Shown piece after piece: positions 17,420-26,576 of a stretch of 64,000 nt of DNA. How positions within the stretch are numbered: the first letter of the stretch is position 1; each line of letters begins with the position of its first letter. The notes beneath the pieces were generated by a model. It was not told the origin of the DNA. It searched no databases and was given only the letters and a program-made list of their open reading frames with translations. The stretch spans positions 1 to 64,000 of the forward strand of contig CAYXPY010000002.1 of assembly GCA_964467345.1 (NCBI GenBank). The letters run 5' to 3'. This DNA is from SM1-50 sp964467345. GTDB taxonomy: Archaea > Thermoplasmatota > E2 > DHVEG-1. The position numbers were made by a program, and so were the translations under genes.

Positions 17420-18559
17420 ATGGATTTCCAACTCACCGAACAGCAAAAATTATTCAAAAAAACAGTCAGGGAATTTGCTGAAAAAGAAATCAAACCACTT
17501 GCTCCAAAAATAGACAAAGAAGAATATTTCCCATGGGAAATGTACAAGAAGATGGGAAAACTCGGTCTTATGGGAATGACCGTACCAAAGAAATACGGCG
17601 GTTCAGGTATCGATAAAATCTGTTACATGATTGCACTTGAAGAGATCTCACGGGTATGCGGGTCGACAGGGTTAACGGTCGAGGCACACAATTCCCTTGG
17701 AGTTGGTCATATCTATGAGAAAGGAACAGAGGAACAACGAAAGAAATACTTACCAAAATTACTTCACGGGGAAGCAATCGCAGCCTGGGCGCTTACTGAG
17801 CCGAACGCTGGCTCGGATGCTGCATCATTACAAACAACCGCAGTCCTGGAAGGAGACGAATGGGTATTGAACGGCACAAAACAGTTCATCACCAGCGGTG
17901 ATATCGCCGCAGTTACTACCGTCATGGCAAAGACCGACAAGACACTTGGAGCAAAGGGAATCAGTGCATTCATCGTTGAAAAGGATACCCCAGGGTTTAC
18001 CGTCGGAGTGCTTGAGGATAAACTCGGACTTCGAGGAAGCCGGACCGCTGAATTAATCCTCGAGGACTGCAGGGTTCCAAAAAACCATTTACTCGGAGAA
18101 AAAAACCTTGGGTTCGTTGGTGCCATGACGATTCTTGACCGCGGGAGAACCGCGATAGGCGCAATGGCAGTTGGAATCGCCCAAGCAGCACTTGATGAAA
18201 GCCTCTCCTATGCAAAACAACGAGAACAGTTCGGCAAACCCATAGGAAAGAACCAAGCGATCCAATGGATGATTGCTGATATGGCAACATCAATTGATGC
18301 GGCTCGATTGCTTGTCATGAGAGCAGCCTATCTAGAAGAACAAGGCATTTCGTTTAGTATAGAGGCATCCATGGCTAAACTCTATGCCTCTGAGATAGCG
18401 ATGAAAGCGACTCGTGATGCGATTCAGATACATGGAGGACATGGATATATGCGTGACCTGCCCTTAGAACGATTCTATCGAGATATCAAACTCACGCAAA
18501 TCGGTGAAGGAACCTCAGAGGTACAACGTATGGTCATCGCAAAACGTCTGGGTCTCTAA
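17420..18559 (+). CDS. Acyl-CoA dehydrogenase
   Basis: FAD-dependent alpha,beta-desaturation of acyl-CoA. The 379-residue protein starts MDFQLTEQQ; a TTG at 17393 would add nine residues, but the GAGG before the ATG at 17420 supports the shorter form. Signatures are WALTEPNAGSDA, YAKQREQFGKPIG and IHGGHGYM. The C-terminal IGEGTSEVQR places a Glu where short/medium-chain acyl-CoA dehydrogenases have their catalytic base. Isovaleryl-CoA dehydrogenases usually have Ala or Gly there, so it is probably a short-chain enzyme rather than a strict LiuA. An acyl-CoA synthetase gene follows after 24 bases. Confidence 0.93.
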   Translation: MDFQLTEQQKLFKKTVREFAEKEIKPLAPKIDKEEYFPWEMYKKMGKLGLMGMTVPKKYGGSGIDKICYMIALEEISRVCGSTGLTVEAHNSLGVGHIYEKGTEEQRKKYLPKLLHGEAIAAWALTEPNAGSDAASLQTTAVLEGDEWVLNGTKQFITSGDIAAVTTVMAKTDKTLGAKGISAFIVEKDTPGFTVGVLEDKLGLRGSRTAELILEDCRVPKNHLLGEKNLGFVGAMTILDRGRTAIGAMAVGIAQAALDESLSYAKQREQFGKPIGKNQAIQWMIADMATSIDAARLLVMRAAYLEEQGISFSIEASMAKLYASEIAMKATRDAIQIHGGHGYMRDLPLERFYRDIKLTQIGEGTSEVQRMVIAKRLGL

Positions 18560-18583
18560 GAGGAAACAGGGGGGTTGAAACAG

Positions 18584-20239
18584 ATGAAATCAAAAGAAAC
18601 CAAATGTGAGACGGTCTTTAAAAAAGATAGATACGAAGAGCTGTACAAGACATTCAATTGGAAGGTTCCAACGTATTATAATTTCGGTTTTGATGTTGTT
18701 GACCAATGGGCAGAAGATAGAACAAAACTTGCCCTTATCTCGCTTGACCGCACCGGGGAAAAAGCACGGTACCACACCTTTTATGACCTCAAGGTCCAAT
18801 CGAATCAATTCGCAAACGTGCTGCAGAAACTCGGGATCAAGAAAGGAGAACGCGTATTAGTCATCCTTCAGAGCATACCAGAATGGTATATCGCACTTAT
18901 CGGTATGTTCAAGCTTGGTGTTGTCCCCATGCCCGGCACTGTATTACTAACCTCAAAAGACATCGAGTATCGCGTGAACCGTTCAGAAGCAAGCATGATT
19001 CTCACCGACCTTGATCATGCAGACCGTGCCGAAGCAGTAAGAAAGAACTGCAAGACATTACAACATATCATGCTTGTCGATGGCAAAAGGGAAGGATGGC
19101 TTAACTTCTCTGATGAAATGAAAAATGCCTCCCGTGAACTCTCACAAAAACAAATAGGGAAAACACGTGCGGACGAACCCTTACTTATTTATTTTACCTC
19201 TGGGACCACGGGACATCCGAAGATGGTGCTTCATACCCATAGTTATGCGTTGGGTCACGAGGTGACCGCAAAATTCGCTCAAGCGTTGACCAAATGTGAC
19301 CTTCATTGGACCGTCTCTGAGACAGGATGGGCAAAAGCAGCCTGGGGGAAGCTCTTTGGTCAGATGATCGTTGGTGCAGCAATCATCCAATGGGAAACTC
19401 CGGGTCGTTTCGATGCAGACGGACTGCTACGAGCGATGGAGAAATATGGGGTCACGACGTTCTGCGCACCCCCGACCGTGTATCGAATGCTTATTCAGAT
19501 GGATCTTTCGCAATACAAGCTCAAACTGCGTCATTGCATGAGCGCAGGGGAACCACTGAACCCAGAAGTGATACGAATCTGGAAGGATGCCTATGGCCTT
19601 GAGATCTATGATTTCTTTGGACAGACCGAGACAGTCTGTGTCCTTTCCAACTACCCGTTCATGCCTATCAAATACGGTTCCGTGGGAAAACCAACCCCGG
19701 GTCATGACGTCCGGATCGTCGATGATAATGGAACTGAGTTGAAAGCAAATGAGGTCGGTAATATCGCATTGTTCATCGGTGATTCACGGCCACCAGGTTT
19801 GTTCAAAGAATACTGGAAAGACCCTGAAATCATGAAAAAATCCTTCAAAAACAATTATTATTACACCGGCGACCAGGGATACAAGGACCAAGAGGGGTAT
19901 TTCTGGTTCGTTGGTCGTGATGACGATATCATTAAATCCTCTGGGTATCGGATAGGACCCTTCGAGGTTGAATCCGCTCTTATCGAGCATGACGCTGTCG
20001 CGGAATGCGCTGTCGTCGGTGCGCCAGATCCCGAGGGGATCCGCGGTATTGTCGTCAAAGCATATGTTGTGTTATCCAAAGGCTATAAACCATCAGAGAC
20101 ACTGACAAAGGAACTCCAGGAGCATGTTAAAAAAGTCACAGCACCCTACAAGTATCCTCGTATCATCGAATACATGGATGAATTACCAAAGACCATCTCA
20201 GGGAAGATACTAAGACGAGAGCTCCGCAGTAAAAAATAA
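18584..20239 (+). CDS. AMP-forming acyl-CoA synthetase (medium-chain ACSM-like)
   Basis: Activates a carboxylic acid to its CoA thioester through an acyl-adenylate. The 551-residue protein has the P-loop YFTSGTTGHPK, the YDFFGQTE adenylate motif, YYTGDQGY, the hinge GRDDDIIKSSGYRIGPFEVE and the C-terminal catalytic Lys motif TISGKILRREL. The nearest relatives by motif are ACSM/benzoate-type synthetases. A GGGGGG stretch at 18569-18574 supports the ATG at 18584 over the TTG at 18575. It is in an operon with the acyl-CoA dehydrogenase, so both probably act on the same acyl chain. Confidence 0.93.
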   Translation: MKSKETKCETVFKKDRYEELYKTFNWKVPTYYNFGFDVVDQWAEDRTKLALISLDRTGEKARYHTFYDLKVQSNQFANVLQKLGIKKGERVLVILQSIPEWYIALIGMFKLGVVPMPGTVLLTSKDIEYRVNRSEASMILTDLDHADRAEAVRKNCKTLQHIMLVDGKREGWLNFSDEMKNASRELSQKQIGKTRADEPLLIYFTSGTTGHPKMVLHTHSYALGHEVTAKFAQALTKCDLHWTVSETGWAKAAWGKLFGQMIVGAAIIQWETPGRFDADGLLRAMEKYGVTTFCAPPTVYRMLIQMDLSQYKLKLRHCMSAGEPLNPEVIRIWKDAYGLEIYDFFGQTETVCVLSNYPFMPIKYGSVGKPTPGHDVRIVDDNGTELKANEVGNIALFIGDSRPPGLFKEYWKDPEIMKKSFKNNYYYTGDQGYKDQEGYFWFVGRDDDIIKSSGYRIGPFEVESALIEHDAVAECAVVGAPDPEGIRGIVVKAYVVLSKGYKPSETLTKELQEHVKKVTAPYKYPRIIEYMDELPKTISGKILRRELRSKK

Positions 20240-20240
20240 T

Positions 20241-20266
20241 CTCTTTTTTTTATTTTTCCTTTTTGC
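20241..20266 (+). terminator. T-rich terminator after the acyl-CoA synthetase gene
   Basis: Runs of eight, five and five T start just after the stop codon of the synthetase gene, a strong archaeal termination signal. They overlap the 3' end of the converging geranylgeranyl-reductase-like gene. Confidence 0.5.
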
Positions 20267-21230
20267 TGAAGAGGTTTTTCAGGGACGCATAGATATATCG
20301 GATGATCAAGGCTTTTTTATATTTCGTAAAACTTATCTGTCCACCGGTGACCCCGATGATTAAGCGAGCGAATTTCTCATCATGAGTCATGACCCGCAAT
20401 ATTTTCTCTGACTCCATACCCCACTGGTTATTGAATCGACCTAATGCTTTGAGGTCCTTGCCGAAATCAGCAATCCATCGTTTTTGATACTCCGCTAAAA
20501 ATTTTTTTGTCAGGTTGTTTTCCTTTAGCCCATCAGCGATGACGGAAGCAGCGATATCACCGGAGGCCATCGCATAATAAATACCTTCACCACTAATCGG
20601 GTTAATAAAACCGGCTGCATCACCACAGAGCAGCACACGATCTCCGTACGTGTTCTCCAACGGGAAGATAGGAAGAGTCGCTCCCCGGAGATTCTCAATG
20701 GGGAAATCAGCAGGGAGTAACTTTTGTTCCTTAAGGGTTGATATGAACGCTTCATAGGTCTCTTTTAATGGTTTCTTTGGTCGTGCCCGGGAGACAGCGG
20801 ATTGGAACTCTCCGATACCGATGTTCACATAGTTCTTCTTGGGAAACAACCACCCGTAGCCTGCAACGCCTTGTGCTTTAATGAAAAGATAGGCTATTTT
20901 TTTCTTTGTGAAAAACGAGGTGAGCTGTTTTTGTGTGAGCGGTTGTTCNNNNNNNNNNNNNNNNNNNNNNNNNNNNNNNNNNNNNNNNNNNNNNNNNNNN
21001 NNNNNNNNNNNNNNNNNNNNNNNNNNNNNNNNNNNNNNNNNNNNNNNNATGAACGGTTCAATGTAGGGAAACCGTTTCATGACACGTGTTGGAAGACCAC
21101 CGCCACAGGGTTTATCGCGTGGGAAGGTTGCTTTATCAAGAACAATGACGTGTATGCCTTTCTCCGCAAGGCTTTTTGCGACCGTTGACCCAGCAGGGCC
21201 CGCACCAACCACGATGACATCGTACTTCAT
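20250..21230 (-). CDS. Geranylgeranyl reductase family FAD-dependent oxidoreductase, interrupted by an assembly gap
   Basis: The N-terminal Rossmann motif VVGAGPAGSTVAKSLAEKG, the KPCGGGLP segment and the later LLCGDAAGFINPISGEGI identify the geranylgeranyl-reductase/digeranylgeranylglycerophospholipid-reductase family of flavoproteins. In archaea these saturate isoprenoid chains of membrane lipids or quinones. Both sides of the 100-N gap read in one frame, but the missing part lies in the substrate domain and the length cannot be given. The gene starts 21 bases after the carboxyltransferase gene on the same strand, so it may be the last gene of that operon. An electron-transfer role for the acyl-CoA pathway cannot be excluded. 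Confidence 0.85.
   Translation of the reverse strand: MKYDVIVVGAGPAGSTVAKSLAEKGIHVIVLDKATFPRDKPCGGGLPTRVMKRFPYIEPFXXXXXXXXXXXXXXXXXXXXXXXXXXXXXXXXXXEQPLTQKQLTSFFTKKKIAYLFIKAQGVAGYGWLFPKKNYVNIGIGEFQSAVSRARPKKPLKETYEAFISTLKEQKLLPADFPIENLRGATLPIFPLENTYGDRVLLCGDAAGFINPISGEGIYYAMASGDIAASVIADGLKENNLTKKFLAEYQKRWIADFGKDLKALGRFNNQWGMESEKILRVMTHDEKFARLIIGVTGGQISFTKYKKALIIRYIYASLKNLFSKKEK
20949..21048. other. Assembly gap (100 N) in the geranylgeranyl-reductase-like gene
   Basis: Exactly 100 N, a placeholder of unknown real size. Confidence 0.99.
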
Positions 21231-21251
21231 AGCGAAACCATCTTTTCTTGT

Positions 21252-22859
21252 TTACATCCGGAAGACGCCAGGCTTCCAATCAGGGATCGGTGCGTTTAAC
21301 GACGCGGATATCCCAAGGCCAAGCACCAACCGGGTATCGACCGGGTCGATGATACCATCATCCCAGATACGGGCGGTGCTGTAATACGGGTTTCCCTCTG
21401 CTTCGTATTTTCTTAGGATCGGGTCTGTGAGCTCCTTTTCTTCTTTTTTCGTCATCTCAATGCCTTTCCTCCAGAGTTGATCCCGTTTGACAGTCAACAA
21501 CACATTTGCTGCTTGCTGACCACCCATCACAGAGATACGAGCATTCGGCCACATCCAGAGTTGTCTAGGCCCATATGCTCTCCCACACATCCCGTAGTTG
21601 CCCGCGCCAAACGATCCACCAATGATAACGGTAAACTTTGGCACCTGGGCACAGGTCACAGCGGTCACCATTTTTGCCCCGTCTTTAGCTATCCCGCCAG
21701 CCTCGTATTTCCTGCCAACCATAAAACCCGTGATATTCTGCAGGAAGACCAAAGGGATTTTCCGTTGACAACACAGCTCGATGAAATGGGTTCCCTTCAA
21801 TGCGGATTCAGAGAACAACACACCATTGTTCGCAAGCACCCCGACAGGGTAGCCCATGATTCGGGCAAATCCACAGACCAGGGTCGTCCCATACAATGCT
21901 TTGAACTCATGGAACCGTGACCCATCGACGATACGGGCGATGATCTCTCTGACCTCAAAAGGTTTGCGTGGGTCCTTTGACAACACCCCATAAATCTCTT
22001 TGATGTCATAAGCGGGTTCCTCAGGTGGTTTGATATCCAGATGGGTTTTTTCACCACGGTTGAGGTTTTCGACGATGTTCTGGGTGATACGGATAGCATC
22101 AGGGTCGTTGAGCGCATAATGGTCAGAAACCCCACTTTCCCGGCAATGCGTATCAGCTCCACCAAGTTCCTCCGCGGAGACCTCTTCCCCTGTTGCAGCC
22201 TTCACCAGGGGAGGTCCCCCAAGGAAGATAGTTCCAGTCCCTTTCACAATGACCGTTTCATCGGACATCGCAGGGACATATGCACCACCTGCGGTACACG
22301 AGCCCATGACGACAGCAATCTGTGGGATTTTCATGGAGGACATCTTTGCTTGGTTGTAAAATATCCTTCCGAAATGCTCTCGGTCTGGGAAGACCTCATC
22401 CTGCATGGGGAGAAACGCGCCACCAGAGTCAACCAGATAGATACAGGGGAGGTTGTTCTCCAGGGCAATTTCCTGAGCACGCAGATGTTTCTTCACTGTA
22501 ATAGGATAGTAGGTTCCTCCGGTTACCGTGGCATCGTTTGCGACAATGACTACTTCTCGACCATGGATGATGCCAATCCCCGTGATGATGCCTGCTGCAG
22601 GTGCCTTATTGTCATACATGTTGTAGCCAGCAAGGGTGTTGAACTCCATGAACGGTGTATCTGGGTCGATGAGGGCGTCGATACGTTCCCGAGCCAGCAT
22701 CTTATTTCTGGATTTATGAAGTTTTACTGCCTCATCACCGCCACCCTTAAAGGTAAGAGAGATCTTCTCCTTTAGGTCCTTGGCTATTCTCTCATAATGA
22801 GCATAGTTTTCTTGGAATTCCTTGCTTGAGGTATCAATCGTAGTCTCAATTATTTCCAT
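21252..22859 (-). CDS. Methylcrotonyl-CoA carboxylase-type carboxyltransferase subunit
   Basis: A 535-residue biotin-dependent carboxyltransferase, the usual length of MCC beta. The N-terminal half has GGTYYPITVKKHLRAQEIA and DSGGAFLPMQDEVFPD; the C-terminal half has GFMVGRKYEAGGIAKDGAKM and MCGRAYGPRQLWMWPNAR. All are closer to 3-methylcrotonyl-CoA carboxylase (LiuB) than to propionyl-CoA carboxylase. It transfers the carboxyl group from carboxybiotin to the acyl-CoA. It lies one base after the biotin carrier gene, in the order hydratase - biotin carboxylase - carrier - carboxyltransferase. That order supports leucine breakdown to methylglutaconyl-CoA. Confidence 0.9.
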   Translation of the reverse strand: MEIIETTIDTSSKEFQENYAHYERIAKDLKEKISLTFKGGGDEAVKLHKSRNKMLARERIDALIDPDTPFMEFNTLAGYNMYDNKAPAAGIITGIGIIHGREVVIVANDATVTGGTYYPITVKKHLRAQEIALENNLPCIYLVDSGGAFLPMQDEVFPDREHFGRIFYNQAKMSSMKIPQIAVVMGSCTAGGAYVPAMSDETVIVKGTGTIFLGGPPLVKAATGEEVSAEELGGADTHCRESGVSDHYALNDPDAIRITQNIVENLNRGEKTHLDIKPPEEPAYDIKEIYGVLSKDPRKPFEVREIIARIVDGSRFHEFKALYGTTLVCGFARIMGYPVGVLANNGVLFSESALKGTHFIELCCQRKIPLVFLQNITGFMVGRKYEAGGIAKDGAKMVTAVTCAQVPKFTVIIGGSFGAGNYGMCGRAYGPRQLWMWPNARISVMGGQQAANVLLTVKRDQLWRKGIEMTKKEEKELTDPILRKYEAEGNPYYSTARIWDDGIIDPVDTRLVLGLGISASLNAPIPDWKPGVFRM

Positions 22860-22860
22860 A

Positions 22861-23352
22861 CTAGTCAGCCTCTTTTTCTATCTCAGCGGTCAATTGACCG
22901 ATCTCGATTTGATCTTTTTCTTTGAAGTAGAGCTTCTTGATTTTCCCTGAATAGGGAGCATGAATCAGATACTCCATTTTCATAGCCTCAATGACTAAAA
23001 GAACATCGTCTTTTTTCACGTGTTGTCCTTCTTTGGCTTTTACCTTTACGATGGTTCCAGAGATCGGTGAGTTCATATCTCCTTCCTTTTTCTCTGTTTT
23101 TTTCCTGCCGGTCAGTTCGATGCGTTTGACCTTAAAGATATTCCCATCTATAAAAACAAATTTACTATCGTCTCCTTGAGAAATAACGCTTTTGATCACC
23201 CGTTCAGCGAGTTGAATCACCAGTTGTCCCGGTTTGACCTCTGAGGCGGTCACCGTATATTCATTATTATCATAGGTGATGAAGAATTGATTATCCCGTC
23301 GTTCAACCGTTATATTGTACACATGGTTATTATGCTCGTAGTTGATGAACAT
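22861..23352 (-). CDS. Biotin carboxyl carrier subunit
   Basis: A 163-residue protein. The C-terminal 70 residues are a biotinyl domain with VIEAMKMEY; Lys125 is the biotinylation site. The first 90 residues form a beta-rich region that probably corresponds to the BT (subunit interaction) domain of MCC/PCC alpha chains. In bacterial LiuD and mitochondrial MCC alpha this part is fused to the biotin carboxylase; here it is a separate gene, 2 bases after it. A biotin ligase must be encoded elsewhere. Confidence 0.92.
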   Translation of the reverse strand: MFINYEHNNHVYNITVERRDNQFFITYDNNEYTVTASEVKPGQLVIQLAERVIKSVISQGDDSKFVFIDGNIFKVKRIELTGRKKTEKKEGDMNSPISGTIVKVKAKEGQHVKKDDVLLVIEAMKMEYLIHAPYSGKIKKLYFKEKDQIEIGQLTAEIEKEAD

Positions 23353-23354
23353 GG

Positions 23355-24851
23355 TTACACACCCATCCTCCAGCGTCCCACATGTTGCCAGGGTGAATGT
23401 GGATCAGCTTCCTTGTAGCGTACAACCTCCTGACGCTGTGTATGCAGGGAATCATACACGGCCAGTGCGATGAGCGCATCAAGAGGCAATCCTTCTTTTG
23501 TGACAAGCCAATCCTTGAAATAATCATTGATGAAATGGGTGGTGATGTTCCCCTTGCGAAACTCAAGGTGATCTAATACTTTCTTTAGAAACGAGATATT
23601 AGTCGTCACACCAAGGACGACATAATGGGAGAGCGCCCAGATCATCTTGTTGATACTTTCCTCACGGTTTTCACTGCTCACCGTGAGTTTTGCAAGCATC
23701 GGATCATAATAGGGGCTGACCGGGAAGTCGGTTTCGACACCCGTGTCGTTGCGGACGTTCGGACCAATCGGGATTTCCACCTTCTCCAGGGTCCCGATGC
23801 TAGGGAGGAACCCGTTGGAAGGATCCTCAGCGTAGATACGACATTCCAGTGCATGACCACGCGGGATGATATCGCTTTGTTTGAGGGTAAGAGGCATGCC
23901 ACTTGCGATACGCAGCTGCCATTTGACTAAATCAATGCCGGTGGTTGCCTCTGTGATAGGGTGTTCCACCTGCAGACGTGTGTTCATCTCCATGAAATAG
24001 AAATTCTGTTTGCCATCGACCATGAACTCGATGGTCCCTGCGTTGGTGTATCCGACTGTTTTTGCAGCAGCAACCGCAGCCTTTCCCATAGATTCCCGTA
24101 GTTTTGGTGTGAGCGCTGGTGACGGGGTCTCTTCGATGATCTTCTGATGTCGACGTTGAATGGAACATTCTCGTTCGAAGAGGTGGATGACATTTCCTTG
24201 TTCATCTGCAAGAATCTGAAACTCAATGTGCCGGGGTTTGTCGATGTATTGTTCAAGGAACACAGAGTCATTACCGAACGCTGACTTGGCCTCTCGTTTT
24301 GCACTCTCGATGGATTGTTCAAGCTCGGATTCAGCATGCACGATACGCATGCCTTTCCCACCGCCCCCTGCAGTCGCCTTCACAAGCAAGGGGAACCCGA
24401 TTTTTTTTCCTTCTTTTATTAATGTTGTAAGATCCTGTTTTATCCCGTTGTATCCAGGGATGACCGGGATGTTGGCCTGAGCGATAGTGTTCTTCGCCTC
24501 TATTTTATCGCCCATCAGGCGGATGACTTCGGGTGTTGGCCCGATGAATTTTATGCCGCTATCCTGACAGGCTTTCGCAAAATCAGGGTTTTCTGCGAGA
24601 AACCCATATCCCGGGTGGATAGCTTCTGCTTTTACACTTGTTGCGTTTTTTATGATTTTTGCGATGTTCAGATAGCTTTCCGAGGGGGCAGGGTCTCCGA
24701 GATTGATTGTTTCATCAGCAAGTTCGACATGCGGTGATTTCCGATCTGCTTCCGAGTAGACGGCAACGGTTTTGATTCCCATCTCTTGACAGGCTTTGAT
24801 GATACGAACCGCAATCTCACCTCGATTCGCGATTAGAACCTTTTTAAACAT
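23355..24851 (-). CDS. Biotin carboxylase subunit of acyl-CoA carboxylase
   Basis: A 498-residue ATP-grasp biotin carboxylase. Signatures are KVLIANRGEIAVRIIKACQE at the N-terminus, KATAGGGGKGMRIV, RDCS-equivalent FERECSIQRRHQKI, and MEMNTRLQVEHPITE. It carboxylates biotin using ATP and bicarbonate. About 50 residues follow the core domain and may contact the separate carrier subunit. It stands between the hydratase (5 bases) and the carrier gene (2 bases) in one operon. Confidence 0.94.
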   Translation of the reverse strand: MFKKVLIANRGEIAVRIIKACQEMGIKTVAVYSEADRKSPHVELADETINLGDPAPSESYLNIAKIIKNATSVKAEAIHPGYGFLAENPDFAKACQDSGIKFIGPTPEVIRLMGDKIEAKNTIAQANIPVIPGYNGIKQDLTTLIKEGKKIGFPLLVKATAGGGGKGMRIVHAESELEQSIESAKREAKSAFGNDSVFLEQYIDKPRHIEFQILADEQGNVIHLFERECSIQRRHQKIIEETPSPALTPKLRESMGKAAVAAAKTVGYTNAGTIEFMVDGKQNFYFMEMNTRLQVEHPITEATTGIDLVKWQLRIASGMPLTLKQSDIIPRGHALECRIYAEDPSNGFLPSIGTLEKVEIPIGPNVRNDTGVETDFPVSPYYDPMLAKLTVSSENREESINKMIWALSHYVVLGVTTNISFLKKVLDHLEFRKGNITTHFINDYFKDWLVTKEGLPLDALIALAVYDSLHTQRQEVVRYKEADPHSPWQHVGRWRMGV

Positions 24852-24856
24852 GCTGT

Positions 24857-25639
24857 TTACCTCTTCCAGTTCGGTTTTCTTTTCTCGAGGAATGCCGTGA
24901 TTCCTTCCTGTCCTTCTTGGGAAACACGCAGCTCAGAAATCTTTTCAACAGTGAAGTCTTTATATGTTTTTACATCCATCGTCCTGAGATGCTCTATCAG
25001 ATGTTTGATTTCCTGTATTGCCTGAGGACCAGAGGAGCGGAGCTGTTCAACATAGGAGTGCACGGTTTCATCGAGTGTCTCTGCGGGTACTACAACGTCG
25101 ATTAAACCGATTTTCTGGGCGACTGTTGAGTCGAATCGTTCACCGGTGATAAACAGACGGCGCATGTCTGCAGGGGTCATTCGCTGTGCGACAAATGTCG
25201 AGATAACCGCAGGAATGATGCCGAGTTTTACCTCGGTAAATCCAAATTTGATGTCAGGGATTGTGATGGTGATATCACAGACCGCAAGTAACCCTAGGCC
25301 TCCACCGAATGCTGAGCCGTTGACCCGGCCTATCACCGGTTTAGGGCAATCATAAATCGTCTCGTACATGTCAAGGAGAAGATGACTGTCTTTCGTATTT
25401 TCCTCTTTTGAGTAGTGCACCATTCTTTTCATCCAGCTGAGATCTGCTCCTGCACAGAATGATTTTCCATTCCCTGTGAGGATAACAGCAGACAGGCTGG
25501 GATCACGGGCAAGGTGTTGAAAACAGCGTGTCAGCTCCTGCATGAGTGTTTCGTTCATCGCATTATGAACATCAGGTCTGTTCAATGATACCGTAGCAAT
25601 ATCGTCATTTTTTATGAGCACAAGGGTTTCATAGTTCAT
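24857..25639 (-). CDS. Enoyl-CoA hydratase family, probable 3-methylglutaconyl-CoA hydratase (LiuC-like)
   Basis: A 260-residue crotonase-fold enzyme. The oxyanion-hole segments are CAGADLSWMKRM and GSAFGGGLGLLAVCD; the FTEVKLGIIPAVIS segment carries the catalytic Glu and matches the LiuC-type TEVRLGLxPAxIS pattern. With the carboxylase genes directly downstream it would hydrate 3-methylglutaconyl-CoA to HMG-CoA in leucine degradation. It is the first gene of that operon. No HMG-CoA lyase gene is in the window. Confidence 0.85.
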   Translation of the reverse strand: MNYETLVLIKNDDIATVSLNRPDVHNAMNETLMQELTRCFQHLARDPSLSAVILTGNGKSFCAGADLSWMKRMVHYSKEENTKDSHLLLDMYETIYDCPKPVIGRVNGSAFGGGLGLLAVCDITITIPDIKFGFTEVKLGIIPAVISTFVAQRMTPADMRRLFITGERFDSTVAQKIGLIDVVVPAETLDETVHSYVEQLRSSGPQAIQEIKHLIEHLRTMDVKTYKDFTVEKISELRVSQEGQEGITAFLEKRKPNWKR

Positions 25640-25734
25640 CCTGCGACCTCTCCTTGGGACTGTATCGCATTCATAGGACGTTCATACATAAAGGTTTCCC
25701 TCTTTTTTTCGACGATTGCCGATTTCTTTTTTTA

Positions 25735-26517
25735 TTATTTCCCCTGAAACACTGGTTTGCGTTTTTCCACAAAAGCAGCCACACCTTCTGTAAAATCTTG
25801 TGTTCCTGCAGACCAGGCTGCGGTTTTGCTTTCCAGCTCCAAATGCGAAATCATATCGTTGTCAAGGCTTTTATTCACCAGCATCTTTGCTTTTCCAACA
25901 GCAATCGGTGGTAACGTCTTAAACAGTGAGGAGAGGTCCTCAACAGCTGCCTCAAATGCGTCTACGTCCACTACCTTGTTGATCAGGCCGAGCTGTTGTC
26001 CTTCTTCTGCACTGAACGTCTTTGCTGTTAAGATGTACTCACATGCCCGTTGGTAACCCATAGTCTTTGTCATAAATTGTGTTCCGCATCCTGGTGCAAG
26101 ACCGATGCCGATGAAAGCGCTACATAACTTTGCGTGTTTCACGGCTATAATCATATCACAGGCGAGTGCTAATGAGAGACCCGCACCAAACGCAGCACCG
26201 TTCACAGCAGCGATCACTGGTTTTTCCATGGTTCGGATTTCAATGACACAACGGTGAATGGCACGCGTCAGATCTCGAAGGAATCGTGATTTATCAGAGG
26301 CGAGGTGCATTTCTTTGACATCGCCACCCCCGCAGAAGCCTTTACCGGTTCCCTTCAGTATCACAACCAAAACGTCTGGGTTCTTGCTGACATCATGGAG
26401 AACATCGTATAATTCCTGACCCAATTTCATGTCAAATGAATTTAATCGGTCAGGACGGTTTAATGTGATAGTCGCACTCCTGTCCTTTATGATGAGTTGA
26501 AGGGTTTCATAGCTCAT
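25735..26517 (-). CDS. Enoyl-CoA hydratase/isomerase family protein (PaaG-like)
   Basis: A second 260-residue crotonase homologue, 95 bases upstream of the first. It has CGGGDVKEM and AAFGAGLSLALACD for the oxyanion hole, but its later segment SAFIGIGLAPGCGTQF lacks the Glu of true hydratases at the equivalent place, more like PaaG-type isomerases. It could isomerise or hydrate other enoyl-CoAs. The 95-base gap contains no evident gene and only T-rich stretches, so it may share a transcript with the carboxylase operon. Confidence 0.82.
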   Translation of the reverse strand: MSYETLQLIIKDRSATITLNRPDRLNSFDMKLGQELYDVLHDVSKNPDVLVVILKGTGKGFCGGGDVKEMHLASDKSRFLRDLTRAIHRCVIEIRTMEKPVIAAVNGAAFGAGLSLALACDMIIAVKHAKLCSAFIGIGLAPGCGTQFMTKTMGYQRACEYILTAKTFSAEEGQQLGLINKVVDVDAFEAAVEDLSSLFKTLPPIAVGKAKMLVNKSLDNDMISHLELESKTAAWSAGTQDFTEGVAAFVEKRKPVFQGK

Positions 26518-26576
26518 GGGTTTCTAAGAAACACACAAAGGCATTTAAATGTTAAGAAAAGGGAAAAAATGTTCTG

